Origin: Cucumis sativus
Lineage: Eukaryota > Streptophyta > Magnoliopsida > Cucurbitales > Cucurbitaceae
Direction: 5' to 3'
Length of the DNA stretch: 64,000 nt
Assembly (NCBI RefSeq): GCF_000004075.3
Contig: NC_026658.2
Coordinates: 4,216,001-4,280,000, forward strand
The notes beneath the pieces are model-generated. The model made no database searches, had not been told where the DNA came from, and worked only from the letters and a program-made list of their open reading frames with translations. Below, in pieces: positions 13,405 through 24,802 of the stretch. Numbering within the stretch: position 1 is the first letter of the stretch; each line of letters begins with the position of its first letter. The position numbers were made by a program, and so were the translations under genes.

Positions 13405-14277
13405 ATGAACAAGAACTTCATGATCGTACTGGTTTTCTCTGTCACTTTCTGCCCATTTGTTCACTCCTTGCAGGGCAATGACTCCATCTCCATGGATGCC
13501 TTTCTTCAAGAAACTGCTTTCAAGACCTTGGTTCGACGCAGGCCATATACGGGGGCTTTGTACCGTGCCAGCCTCCCAGCGAATCTCTCTGGCATGGAGG
13601 TCTCTGTCGTACGGCTTAGAAGCCGGAGGCTGTGGGACAAGGGAGCTAATTTCAGTCACTTTGGCATTCCATCAAACACCTTACCGGTGCCCCACGTTAG
13701 AAGATTGGTAATAGTGTACCAAGACTTCGGGAACTGGTCTTCTTCCTACTTCAAAATTCCAGGTTTTTCACTCCTAACTCCAGTCGTCGGATTCATGGTT
13801 TTCAACGCAACGTCAAACACAGAAGCCAAAAACATCACAAAACTCAGCATCACCACGTTGGAAAACCGCATAGAAATCCACTTCCCAAACCTGAAATTAC
13901 CCTTAGGAAAATCGTCCAACACGTGGTGTGCAGAATTTGATGAAGATGGTATGTTCCATCTCATACCAATGGGCTCTCTTGAAGTATGTTACTCCAGAAA
14001 ACAAGGGTATTTTGCAGTGGTTTCAAAATTGAAGAGGAAGAAGAAGACGTGGTATTTGTGGGTGATTGGGTTTGTTTTGGGCGTTGGTGTGATGGTGGTG
14101 GCTGGTTATGCAGCCATGGTTACAATCAGAGCTTTGAAGACGAAGAAGATTCAGATAATGGAGAAACAAGCTGATGGAGATTTGGTTTTACAGAGTAGAT
14201 GGGTTGGTAACAGCAAAATGCCAAGCGCAGCAGTAACAAGAACAATGCCAGTTCTTGAGAATTCAAGTTTTCCTTAG
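13405..14277 (+). CDS. DUF1191-family membrane protein of unknown function
   Basis: Intronless gene of 290 residues. A signal peptide is visible (hydrophobic residues about 5-20, ending near FVHS). A luminal or apoplastic domain follows, containing the family pattern AFKTLVRRRPYTGALY, then ANLSGMEVSVVRLRSRRLW and the SHFGIP segment, with several N-glycosylation sequons. One transmembrane helix lies at about 216-240 (WYLWVIGFVLGVGVMVVAGY), flanked by a basic KRKKK stop-transfer motif, and a cytosolic tail of about 50 residues ends the protein. This is the architecture of plant DUF1191 proteins, whose biochemical role is not established as far as I know. The ATG at 13405 is chosen because the open frame 5' of it lacks an ATG. 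The product is probably a type I plasma-membrane protein. Confidence 0.85.
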   Translation: MNKNFMIVLVFSVTFCPFVHSLQGNDSISMDAFLQETAFKTLVRRRPYTGALYRASLPANLSGMEVSVVRLRSRRLWDKGANFSHFGIPSNTLPVPHVRRLVIVYQDFGNWSSSYFKIPGFSLLTPVVGFMVFNATSNTEAKNITKLSITTLENRIEIHFPNLKLPLGKSSNTWCAEFDEDGMFHLIPMGSLEVCYSRKQGYFAVVSKLKRKKKTWYLWVIGFVLGVGVMVVAGYAAMVTIRALKTKKIQIMEKQADGDLVLQSRWVGNSKMPSAAVTRTMPVLENSSFP

Positions 14278-14279
14278 CC

Positions 14280-15779
14280 ATATTTTCATTCACTTTCTGA
14301 CCCCTTCTCCCAATATTTGGCTTCTTCTTCTTCTTCTTCTTCTTTTTTTCCATACATGACTTTGAGAGTTGGATTTACTTGTAATGTAATGTAACTTTGT
14401 TGCTGCTTTAGAATTAGAATTTAGCTTAGCCATATATTATGATATCTTGCTTTTGAACATAATGTTATAAAAATACCACATCTAAGTTATATTTCAAAAT
14501 GTTTATGAATTCTTATTAGGGATAATATGGTTTTAGTGAGATGTTTGAGTGTGGAGTTTACAATCAACTATTTGTTGTAAGACCTAAATCAGATTTAGTT
14601 CTTACATTTTATTTATTTATTTGACCTCACTAGAAGAATGAAAGGTATTTCTAATATTGCACTTGATTGTATATGCTCTACGTTAGTCAAGTTATAACAA
14701 TTCTTACATTATATTATCATTTTTATTATTAGGTTATTAGTGTATTTAGGTCTCTATACTTTCAAACTTTATCAAAATTGGTCAGATACAATTTAAAAAA
14801 TAAATGAAAATGGTGAGGCCTCATTTTAAGATTTTATGTATAAAAATTAAAATCAACATTTGAAAGTTTCTTTTGTTGTTGTTATCATGAGCATGCAACA
14901 TATTTTTTACCTTTTTCAAATCTATCTCCATCTCAAGTCCTCTACTAGAGGATGTCAATTTTATGATTTATTAACTCCCTACAATGTAGATCGAATACAA
15001 AACTTTCTAACTCCACTTCTTGTCTCGAACTCCCTTATACATTTCAAATATCTTTTAAAACATGTTTGTCTCACTAATTCGAGTTTCATTGAGTTGAGTG
15101 TTTTGTCCACTAAAGTTTTTAAGTCAAATTACTCCTAACTCTAAGTTTTCCAATGACTTCACTTGTTGACCACCAATGACAGTAATCACCGACGTGCTAC
15201 AGTCACCAAATCCGATGACCATATCCAGTGGCCAACTTCGATGAATGCCACCTCTTTGACAACCACTTTCCACAGCAACTTCGAAAGTACGTTTGAATTT
15301 TTCACAACTGTTTGAACGTTTTTAGAATTCCTTACGAAGAGGAACCTACACATTTATTTCAAACACACTAATTCATCAAAGATCAAATACAAAATTGAAG
15401 TGTTTCTACGTGACATCAATGGTAGAATAATTTTCATTCCAATTTCAAAGACACAAGATTAAACAAAAGGGAAATTCTTTCATTTTGAAGTACAAGGAGT
15501 TGTGAAAAAGAACTAACACGATAGAACTCAATGGCCATTCTGCAGCTGTTGCTTCTTTCTTGTTTTTTCCTTATTAATTATTATTCATAGCAAATACTCA
15601 AGGCCAGTAAAAATTATCTGCTATCTACTCCCCTAAGAAGCATGGAAGACTGTCCAAACTGTGATACAAAAAAGAAAACCTACTAACTTTTGAAATGGGC
15701 AAGCAAAATCAAGTAGGAAATTTGCACCCAATTGAAGCAGAGAAAGAAAACCAGCCAAATTGGTAGGCAGCTCAAAGGC
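14280..15779. other. Intergenic region between convergent DUF1191 and PGD genes
   Basis: It contains the 3' UTRs of both flanking genes, which point toward each other. A (CTT)8 run lies at 14321-14343, just after the DUF1191 stop codon. An open frame of 92 codons at 14860-15138 has no recognisable domain and is AT-rich like its surroundings. Nothing else was recognised. Confidence 0.5.
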
Positions 15780-17267
15780 TCAGTTGAAAATGCCAACTCC
15801 AGCATCAGCACTGCGAGCCAGCTTTGTCCACTCTGTGTGGTAGGAGCCTTGGCGATCCACCCGCTCATATGTATGAGCCCCAAATAAGTCTCTTTGCGCC
15901 TGCACAAGATTGGCAGGCAGCCTAGCACGCCTGTATGTGTCGAAATAGGCAAGGCTAGCACACATCCCCGGGGTGCTGATCCCTGCCGATATGGCCAACC
16001 CCACGACTCTCCTCCAAGCAGCCTGCCTCTGCACCATCTCTCTAGCAAACTCAGGATCCACCAGCAAGCTAGCAAGGTTGGGATTGCGCTGATATGCCTT
16101 CTTGATCCTGTCCAAGAACACAGCTCTTATGATGCACCCACCTTTCCAAATCCTCGCCAATTCCCCAAAATTCAAGTTCCATCCCTTCTCCAAGCTCTTG
16201 GCCCTTAGCAAGTTCATCCCCTGAGCATAGCTGCAAATCTTGGAGGCATACAAAGCTTGCCTTACATCTTCGATCAACTTCTTCTTGTCAATCCCACTTC
16301 TCACGGATCCTACACTATCCGTCATACCTGCTTCCTTCAACACCTCCGCCGCACTTTCCCTCTCGTCCTTCAATCCACTCAAGTATCTACAATCCAACGA
16401 GGCTGCAATCGTTGGTGCTGCAATGGAAAGCTCAGCAGCTTGCTGCACAGTCCATTTCCCAGTTCCTTTCATCCCAGTCTTGTCCAAAATCTTATCGACC
16501 AATTCCCCATCACCATGTTCATCTTTAACTTTAAAGATATCAGCTGATATCTCAATTAGAAAGCTCTCCAACTCCCCCCTGTTCCACTCAGAGAAAATGT
16601 CAGCCAATTCGGAATTGGACAACCCTCCGACATGTTTCAAAACGTCGTAGGCCTCCGAAATGAGCTGCATATCACCATATTCAATACCATTATGCACCAT
16701 CTTAACGAAATTTCCGGAACCCCCTTCACCTATGTAAGTAACACAAGGACCATCATCAACTTGAGCAGCTACCTTCTTGAGAATATCTTGAACATTAGAA
16801 TAAGCCTGAAAAGATCCTCCAGGCATCAACGAGGGACCATGACGAGCACCATCTTCACCACCAGAAACCCCCATCCCAAGATAAAGAATCCCTCGTTCAG
16901 AAGCCTGCGCAATTCGACGCTCAGTATTCTCATACCACTCATTACCACCATCAATGATTGCATCACCAGGCTCCAAGTGGTCAGACAAGGCAGCAATGGT
17001 TTGATCGACGGGCAAACCAGCCTTAACGAGGATGATAACCGATCTAGGACGTTGAATAGAGAGAACAAAATCACGAGGATTGTACTGACCAAAAAGAGGG
17101 AGATTACCTTCGTTATGGGCGCGATCTACAGTCTCATCAACCTTGGAAGTGGTGCGATTGTAAACGGAAATGGGGAAGCCTTTCTCAGCGATGTTGAGGG
17201 CGAGGTTTTGGCCCATGACGGCCAAGCCGGCAAGGCCTATGCGAGAAAGAGCTGTAGAAGCTTCCAT
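15780..17267 (-). CDS. PGD1: 6-phosphogluconate dehydrogenase, decarboxylating
   Basis: Oxidises 6-phosphogluconate to ribulose-5-phosphate and CO2 with NADP+, the third step of the oxidative pentose phosphate pathway. The intronless frame gives 495 residues, the usual plant length. The NADP-binding motif GLAVMGQN is at about residues 12-19. The substrate and catalytic segments follow: GVSGGEDGARHGPSLMPGG, then GNFVKMVHNGIEYGDMQ (catalytic Lys), then KGTGKWT. The all-helical C-terminal domain is complete through DRQGSYHTEW. The start at 17267 (MEASTALSRIG) matches plant homologues; nine in-frame codons 5' of it lack an ATG. The C-terminus GVGIFN is not a PTS1 signal, so it resembles the Arabidopsis PGD1/PGD3 type (reported plastid/cytosol) rather than the peroxisome-capable PGD2. 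The symbol follows that class. A 240-codon antisense frame is a shadow of this gene. Confidence 0.96.
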   Translation of the reverse strand: MEASTALSRIGLAGLAVMGQNLALNIAEKGFPISVYNRTTSKVDETVDRAHNEGNLPLFGQYNPRDFVLSIQRPRSVIILVKAGLPVDQTIAALSDHLEPGDAIIDGGNEWYENTERRIAQASERGILYLGMGVSGGEDGARHGPSLMPGGSFQAYSNVQDILKKVAAQVDDGPCVTYIGEGGSGNFVKMVHNGIEYGDMQLISEAYDVLKHVGGLSNSELADIFSEWNRGELESFLIEISADIFKVKDEHGDGELVDKILDKTGMKGTGKWTVQQAAELSIAAPTIAASLDCRYLSGLKDERESAAEVLKEAGMTDSVGSVRSGIDKKKLIEDVRQALYASKICSYAQGMNLLRAKSLEKGWNLNFGELARIWKGGCIIRAVFLDRIKKAYQRNPNLASLLVDPEFAREMVQRQAAWRRVVGLAISAGISTPGMCASLAYFDTYRRARLPANLVQAQRDLFGAHTYERVDRQGSYHTEWTKLARSADAGVGIFN

Positions 17268-17399
17268 GGGAGGTTGGAGGAGAAAGAAAAGCAACGAGGG
17301 AGAAAGAGACGGAGGAGTCGAGGTCAGAAATGGAGGCTGCTGTTTCGACGATGAAGATGGAGAAGAAGGAGAAGAAGATAGATATTTAATTTGAACCCA

Positions 17400-18545
17400 A
17401 AAAGGGAAGTTTTAAAAATTTTAAAAGAAATAAAAAGAAAATGTTTTCTTTTTTAATATCTAAATTAAAATTAGATTTAAAAAGGGGCCAACAAAATATC
17501 GCGACGGACTCGTCGAGGCAGCGAAGGGTCACTCCACTCTTCTCAGGTGGCTGTATTTTTGGAATCTCCTTTCAAACGGCGCCGTTTTGAAGATCTAAGA
17601 GAAAAGAAGACTTCCAATCCAACCACCCACTAGCAAATAACTAATAAGCTTTCTTTCAAAACATAATAAAATGATTGGTGTTAATAATGATAATAATACA
17701 AAAATTAAAATTTCAAATGGATCCAAAGCCCACATATTACCAATTCATCATAAAAATTGGTACAATTCAATTAATCACCCATCACCCATTCTCGTCCATT
17801 CAGATTACACTTTTTATTACAAAATTTCAGAAATTTGTTACATCTAGTTAAGTTCATTTCTTACAACTACTTAAGTTATGAACTTAACATCGATTGCAGC
17901 AATGCATTGTGGCCATTAATCATGTTAGAAAGTAGCATTTAATTATTAAGATTTGGCAATATTCAAAATCGACAAGAATAATATATATAAATAAAGTGGC
18001 TAGCAGCCATTTAATTAATTACTTTTTTTTTTTCCTTGTTTTCAAATATAGCGAATGAATCTAGCAAAATTTCACTAACTTTCAGTATTTGCTGCAAATA
18101 TTCCATGGAAAAGTCTCCCATCTTAAGGACTAATTTAATTCACATTAAAAACAAACAAACAAACTATCACATGAAATGATAATTCAGTCTTCAAAACTTA
18201 ATTTCCTGTTGTCACATTGACATTATTAGTACATCACAAAATTGGAACCTTCTTTTGGTTAGTACAATAATGATTTACCTTCCTTAATTCTACATCCTAA
18301 GTTATCTACCACAACTCAAGGACTCTTTTCCACTCCCAAAATTTACCAACCTTAAACTATGCTGAAGACAGTTTCAAACTATATCTGCATTTTGAAGCAG
18401 AGAATTAAATAGAGGACCACCACCCAAGGGATATCAAAGTCTCTAAAATGGGTGAATGTATACCTAGCAGCAGCTATAAAAGAATCAAGTGAAAGTAGAG
18501 TGAATTTTACTGACCCTTCATTGGAAAAAGGGAAAAGGCTTCAGT
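17400..18545. other. PGD promoter and spacer to the IF-2 gene
   Basis: The first 200 bases after the PGD leader include a GC-rich patch with the 14-bp perfect palindrome AAACGGCGCCGTTT at 17574-17587. The rest is AT-rich, with no coding frame, and includes the 3' UTR of the IF-2 gene near its right end. Confidence 0.55.
17574..17587. promoter_or_regulatory. 14-bp palindrome upstream of PGD
   Basis: AAACGGCGCCGTTT is a perfect inverted repeat in a GC-rich patch about 300 bp 5' of the PGD start codon, in otherwise AT-rich DNA. It contains two opposed AACGG (Myb-core-like) half-sites around GGCGCC. A dimeric factor site is plausible, but no specific factor can be assigned from sequence alone. 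Confidence 0.35.
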
Positions 18546-21500
18546 TCAGCACTCGATTCTAACGGCGCCACTCTCGGATGAAATGAACTTGGGCTTCCGT
18601 ATTACTTGCTCCAAGCACTGCACAACATCTCCGACTTGGAAATCATCCCAATTCTGTATCACAAGTCCACACTCATTACCCTTCTTCACTGCATCAACAT
18701 CTTGTTTTTCCCGCTTAAGTGATGCACATGACCCTTCGAACAAGACTTCCCCACTTCGTAGAAGCCTCATGGTTGATGATCTTGAAAAGCAACCATCAGT
18801 CACTCGACATCCAGCAATTCTAATATCGGGTCCCTTTGACTTGCTCCTTCCTTTGAGTTCAAAAATGTTCAGCACCTCACCCTCCCCTGCTACCCGTGTC
18901 TCGGAAGTCCCAGGTGCCTTGTCAACTATCAGATTCCCAACATCCTCCAAAAGGTGATAGATTACACGATGTATAATTATCTAAGCCATGAAAGAAAATC
19001 AAACTTAATACACCTTTCCAATCTTTCTTTTTTGTCAGGTATGTAAAATGAATTTGTTGCATGTATTCGTTGCGTACAGAGTCATAAGTGTTAATAACCT
19101 GATAAACCAACTAAAATTGACCTTTACCTATTTGATCAATTGATAAAAGATATATGAATGAGCAAAAGAGAATAGTTATAAACAAATGACGAAAAGCTTA
19201 GGACTTCAATTTCACCTATTAATTTCTCTTTAGTTCCTTTAATCTAATAAACTCAATTTCATTCCCTATGTTGCGCGCGATTCTATAACATAACTAACTA
19301 ACTAATCTTTCTCCAGGACTAAGATTTTAATGGGCAAACTCCAGCCTAAACGCAAAATTTAGAACTATCAAAAAGCATTACAGCAGTAGAAATAAAATAT
19401 AAAACTAAAACCAACTTTCCATTGTATCTTATGGTCTAGACAGATGAAAATAAACATTCCATGGGGACATTGAGATTAAATGGCAGCTCATACCTTTGTG
19501 CCAGCTTGAGTGGCAGACTGACTGATAGAACTTGGGGGATTCTTCACATTAAATCCTACTATATATGCCTTACACGCTTGAGCTAAGTCCACATCAGACT
19601 GGGAAACTGGTCCAACGCCAACATGGACAACATTTACAAAAACCTGGAAGTGAAATAGGAAACGTTATGCACAAAATTGAGGAAAATGAGACAACCAACA
19701 ATGAGATGAGGTTGAAATTAACGTCTGAATGTCCTATAATACATTTTAATACGTCGAAAACTATCATTTGAACCTAAAAATGAGACTTTACAATAAGGTT
19801 TGTTGGGTACCTGAGGACTGTTTAAAGTCTTCAATGCATCTGTAACTGCCTGGACAGTGCCTTGAACATCGGCTTTTACTATTATTGGTAGTTCAACCCT
19901 CTGAACTACCTCCTCAGATTGTTCTTCAGTTTCAGTCTTCCCCTCACTCAGCTTCTTCAGCCTATCTTTCTCAAATCTCCTTTTCCTCCCTGCACTGAGC
20001 ATTCGTGCACGTTCCTCAGACTCTACAACAATAATATCATCACCTGCCATAGGAAGCCCCCTTAGCCCTTCAATCTCAACAGGCATCGCAGGCCCTGCTC
20101 GGTCTGCCAATTTCCCCACCATATCCCTGATAGCCCTTATTCTGCCCCACTCACAGCCCACAACCACAAACTGACCACTTCCTAAGGTCCCTGCCTTCAC
20201 AATTGTAGTAGCCAAAGGACCTCGACCTTTGTCAAGCCTAGCCTCCACTACATAAGCTTGAGCTGGTCCATCGATACGAGCTTTTAAATCCATCATCTCA
20301 GCCTGGAGGAGCAATGCTTCCTCCAAACTATCTAATCCTGTTTTCTTCAATGCTGACACATAAACAACTTGAACATCTCCTCCCATCTCTTCAAGCAATA
20401 AACCCTCTGAAGCAAGCTGTAGTTTGACTCTCTCAGGATCAGCAGCAGGTTTATCACATTTGTTAATTGCAAGCACGATAGGTACATTTGCTGCTTTAGC
20501 ATGTGCCATAGCTTCAAGCGTTTGAGGCATTACCCCATCATCCGCAGCCACTACCAGCACAACTATATCTGTAACTGCTGCACCTCTTGCTCGCATAGCG
20601 CTAAATGCAGCATGACCTGGAGTGTCAAGGAAAGTGATTGAAGCACCTGAAGCCATCTCAACGACAAATGCACCCAGGTGCTGAGTTATACCCCCAGCTT
20701 CTCTAGCTGCCACTGATGTCTGGCGAAGTGCATCTAAAAGAGAAGTTTTCCCATGATCAACATGACCCATGACTGTAACAACTGCTGGTCGTGGTAGAAT
20801 TTCAGAACCTTCACTAGAGTGTAATCTCTTAATGTTTACTCCAACTTCCTGAAACAATGAAATAATATGTAACCGTATACTTCCAATCACTACAACTGAG
20901 AGATGGTAATCACACTAGTCATAAGTAGAGGGGAGAAAGGAAAAAAAAGTAAAATAGTTGCTATATAGTTAATAGTAAGAATAATAATAATAGTAAAAAA
21001 TAAATATATACATTTCATCGCAAGCAACAAGAGTCCTAGTGAATGGCTCATGAACTCATTCACGGCAATACAAACATGTAGTTTATAAGACTTCCAATAA
21101 TCTTATTTGTATTCCATGCTATTGATTTCATTTGAATCAGAAAACCATATTGTTTTAATATAAGATATAAGCATGAAAAGGATGTTTGAGTAACAAGCTT
21201 ATTAAAGATAAATCTGGTTCAACATCTCATCTACATTGAACATCATTATCATCGTCAAAAGGGCCATGAAAAAATATTATCAAGCAGCAAGAACTCATCA
21301 CCAGTAGAGTAAAGTTCCACATCAAATTGGCAATGGGCCCTCCACCTTGACAGACCCATGGGTGACCAGGCAGACTTTCTCCATGGGATACCCACTACTT
21401 TATAAATTAACACGTTGAAAATCAGCCACTGTAAAAGAGACTGGGAATGCTAATCACAGCTTTTGGGACCCCACACTTGTGAGGAGTTTGAAAGATGAGA

Positions 21501-24500
21501 AGGTTTTGGGAATGGGCTGATCTCTGCATGGTCTCAGCCTTGATCATTCTCTCACTTCTGGATGATGCTTGGAAGAGGCCTCTCAATCTTGATGGCAGTT
21601 TTCACCAAACTCTCTAAGCTCATAAGGGTGATGGAAATGGTAATTTGGAGACATCTTTGGCTGGAGGTAAATGGAAAAATAAATGCCCAAAGAAGATGAT
21701 AGACCACCAATTGTAATACGATATAGCAGATGGAAGAAAAGTAGAATGGCACGTGCACAGGGTGATGGATGTGGAGGAAGTGGAAACCACCTTAGTGGGG
21801 ACCACAGTTACATGGGGGGGGGGGAGGGGATTAAAAGGGAGAGATGGAAGGAAAGATGGGCGTGGTTATTTTGATTCTGGAATGGAAGGCTGTAGTTTCC
21901 TGGAGTTCAGGAATTGCAGAAGCGTCAGCTACCTATAGTTCATAGAAGTTGTTTTCTTTATTGTGAAGTTTCTTTTCTGTTCTGTAATTTGCTTTGTTCT
22001 GGTATTTTCTGAATTAAGATAAGACTTGTGTTGTACTGTGTTTTAAGACTGCTTAAAGGCTGTTTACTTTGTTAAAGTTTGGTTGTTTTATGAATATATA
22101 GAACACACCACTTGGTGTTCTATCATTAGATCAAGCTTTTCCTATGGGAATTGACACAGAAGGCCTTCAACACCAAAGATGTCCTAAAGAAAGGATGCTG
22201 AATTGGCCATATCTCATGGGTGGTGTTCTATGTGCAGGACTGATGATGAAACACATAATCACCTTTTCCTCTCTTACTCTTTTGCCTGGAATTTTTGGAG
22301 AACTTTTTGGTGCTTTAGAATGGTCTTTGGTGTTTCCTAAAGATGTTAGGCCACACTTTACCTCCATTCTCTTGGGTCACCTTTTCAAGAATGTCAAAAG
22401 GGTTTTGAGGTTCCATTTATCTCATGCTTTCTTTTGGGTGCGATGGAAATTGGAAAGTAGAACGCCAAAGAGTCTTCACGAGCAAAGATCTGTAAGGCCT
22501 TAGCCACAATTTTATTTATCAACTGTGGGAAAGGATTTGAGAGCTCTCCAATCTCTCCACACTTCTCTAATGAGAGTCTATACCAAAATCATTTAGCCAA
22601 AAAGATACCCTTACCCTCCCACTCAAGAAACTTAAGTAATTGCTAGAGAAATAACAAAATACTTGGCCCCACTCTAACAACACATTCCTAAGGACCACAC
22701 AAATGGAAAACTACCAACTATTTTAACAGAGAAATTCATAGGAAGGAAGATTCAAACACTTAATCTACAAGAGATTAGAGAGAGTGCACAGCAATGGGCA
22801 TAGACCATGAAAATTTTATGAGAGCGACCTTCTCTTCAAAGTAATCTACAAGAGGAAAAGAGAGAGTGCACAACAAAGTGCATAGACCACGGTCAAAAGT
22901 CTGACCGTGATAACTGACATATGCTTGAGACAATTGGATAATGGATATTTCTAAGCATATAACTATTATCTACTAAAAGTTTAAAGCACACATACCATGG
23001 CAACCAGCTCCGCAACATCAATGCTTAGTGGATCAAACTCCGAGTTGATCTTTTCACCAACATTTGTGAGAATATCCTGCAGTCTGGATATTGACTCACC
23101 AGAACGTTTAGCAAGCTCAACGATTGTCATGCCATCAAATATCTCAATTGTTTTATCAGAAACAGATCCAATGGAGTGTTTCGGTTTTGGAGGAACATAT
23201 GGAGCTTCAACTGGTGGCTGATTCCTGCCATCCTTTCTTACAAACTTTTCTTTCTTTTGAGTCTTCAAACCAAATTCCTTATCATGTCCTCTTCCAGCCA
23301 ATAATTCTGCACTTGAATGGAAACACCTAAACAATTTTTTTTAAAAAAGAAAAAAACATAAGATGCACTGCAAACCAAAGTTCAAATCTTTTCCTTGTAA
23401 TTTCATATACATTAATCAATCCAGGATCCTCTCCTTATCACTGATCAATATTTAATGCCAAATTACATTGCTAACTTCATTAATAACAGCAATAGTTGGA
23501 TGATATTAGTAGACAACAGAAACGACTGTATAGTAATGAAATGGATGCATTACCTTCTTGGAGCTTCTATTGTAGAAGCCACATAAAAATCAGACCCATG
23601 ATATGCTGAACCACAAGGGACGTCTGCACCAATCATTTGTGTTGCAAAAATGGCCACATAAACACTAACGTTTGTAATCAAATTCAAGAACTTCATATGA
23701 TGTAAGGCAAAAAAGATGCCTACAATTAGGTGTTACCTGGTATAAATCTTGAAGAAGCAGGGATTAACTTAATAACAACCTCATCAGTAGTCAGAAAATT
23801 TGGCCTGACTATATGCCTTCGTGAACAAGTAAAAGTTCTTCGAAGACCAGCATGCATTCCCTGATCGAGAGGATTTTGGTAAACTTCAGCCAAATAGTTT
23901 TCACATCACAAAAAATAAGGATAACAAGAAAAAAAAACACCTTAGAGTATGAGACCAGCTATACTTTCTACCAATTCAAAATCTGTGAAATGAACTAGAA
24001 GGATTAAGGCTCTGTTCAGTCATTTGGTTTCAATCAATTCCGAGGCAGAAAATATTTCAGCCATCTTGGTTTTGGTTGTTGGTCAGTTTTGGTAATCAGC
24101 TTTATTTGTTAGATTTGTATGTGTGTGTTCTTTGGTGGCTGTTTATTTTCTTTTTAACTCAGTTTTAAAATTTTCTTGAACCAAAATGTCATTCCCACTT
24201 ATAAAATCCCCCATCTCAAAATGCCAACCCAGCCAAGTCAATTGAAACAATGTCTCACAATTTTCTTTAGGGTGAATTTCACAAGCATCCTTTTTTTTAG
24301 AAAGGACTGCTTTCATTGAGAAAAAATGAAAGAAGGGATTTCACAAGCATCTTGGCAGCCTGTTAACCGGGCCAAAGTTCTCCTTCTCATAGATAAGGGT
24401 AAGCTGGGCCTCCATAGCATAAAAGACAAAAAAACCATGCTAGATTAGCCAAATGATTGCGGTGTTATCAAAGGGAAAAGAAGGCTCTATGGACACTGAC

Positions 24501-24802
24501 ATTTGATACAAAGTTGGGTTCAAAGGCCCTAAAGAACCAACCACCCTGGCTGCTACTTTTCATTTCATGTAGCTCCTGGAAGAATATTTTGAAGACCCAT
24601 TCATTAATCCATGACTTGACCTTGTTTGGCTATGGGATCTCAAAATTGGTGGTCTAGTTTGTACTCACCCAAAAGTTTAAATCAAATGGCACATTCTTTG
24701 AGCTCATAAATAAATTTTGAATAAAACTGAAAACTAGCATGTACAAAAAATTATAATTTGAAAACAAAAACTCACTTTTTTACCCAGCTCTCTCCAAGCC
24801 AT
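18546..24802 (-). CDS. Organellar translation initiation factor IF-2, probably mitochondrial
   Basis: GTPase that brings initiator tRNA to the small ribosomal subunit in an organelle. Seven coding exons: 24776-24802, 23737-23860, 23554-23623, 22996-23326, 19811-20848, 19494-19643 and 18546-18980, all GT-AG and phase-consistent, giving 724 residues. The G domain starts at about residue 212: GHVDHGKT (G1), GGITQHLGA (G2), DTPGHAAF (G3), NKCDKP (G4), then the YVSALK segment (G5). Domains II-IV follow, including IVKADVQGTVQAV and the RVIYHLLEDVG segment, to the C-terminal VQCLEQV. The basic N-terminus (MAWRELGKKG, GLRRTFTCSRRH) fits a mitochondrial presequence, as for Arabidopsis At4g11160; plastid IF-2 is much longer. 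The start at 24802 is chosen because it begins the presequence; another ATG four bases upstream (24806) is out of frame and terminates after eight codons. Intron 4 (20849-22995) contains a LINE remnant. Confidence 0.93.
21330..22870 (+). mobile_element. Degenerate LINE (non-LTR retrotransposon) remnant in IF-2 intron
   Basis: From 22221 one frame reads WCSMCRTDDETHNHLFLSYS then FAWNFW, the zinc-knuckle-like region (zf-RVT) at the C-terminus of plant LINE reverse transcriptases, with its C-x2-C and H-x2-H-like pattern. Near 22295 the similarity moves to another frame (FGALEW, then KDVRPHF and RVLRF), showing a frameshift. Stops occur on the 5' side after NTKDVLKKGC. It lies in sense on the plus strand, antisense to the host gene. 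Outer boundaries are approximate: the intron as a whole (2.1 kb) is unusually long and moderately GC-rich from about 21330. Confidence 0.6.
24285..24340 (+). repeat. Short poly-T-linked retroposon tail, copy D
   Basis: A T-run followed by a motif close to TTTCATTGAGAAAAAATGAAAG, nearly identical over this stretch to another T-led copy at 9241-9310. It lies in the first coding intron of the IF-2 gene. Recurrence of the same tail at several places suggests 3' ends of a dispersed retroposon. Confidence 0.5.

Noticed and set aside
13457-13711. 84-codon frame overlapping the DUF1191 gene
   Set aside because: A shifted-frame shadow of the real coding sequence.
16632-17354. 240-codon open frame antisense to PGD
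   Set aside because: It is the complement of a strongly conserved enzyme-coding frame and its length is a by-product of that codon use. It has no domain of its own.
22144-22503. 119-codon plus-strand frame in an IF-2 intron as a host gene
   Set aside because: Its similarity is to a LINE reverse transcriptase C-terminus and is split between frames, so it is transposon debris.
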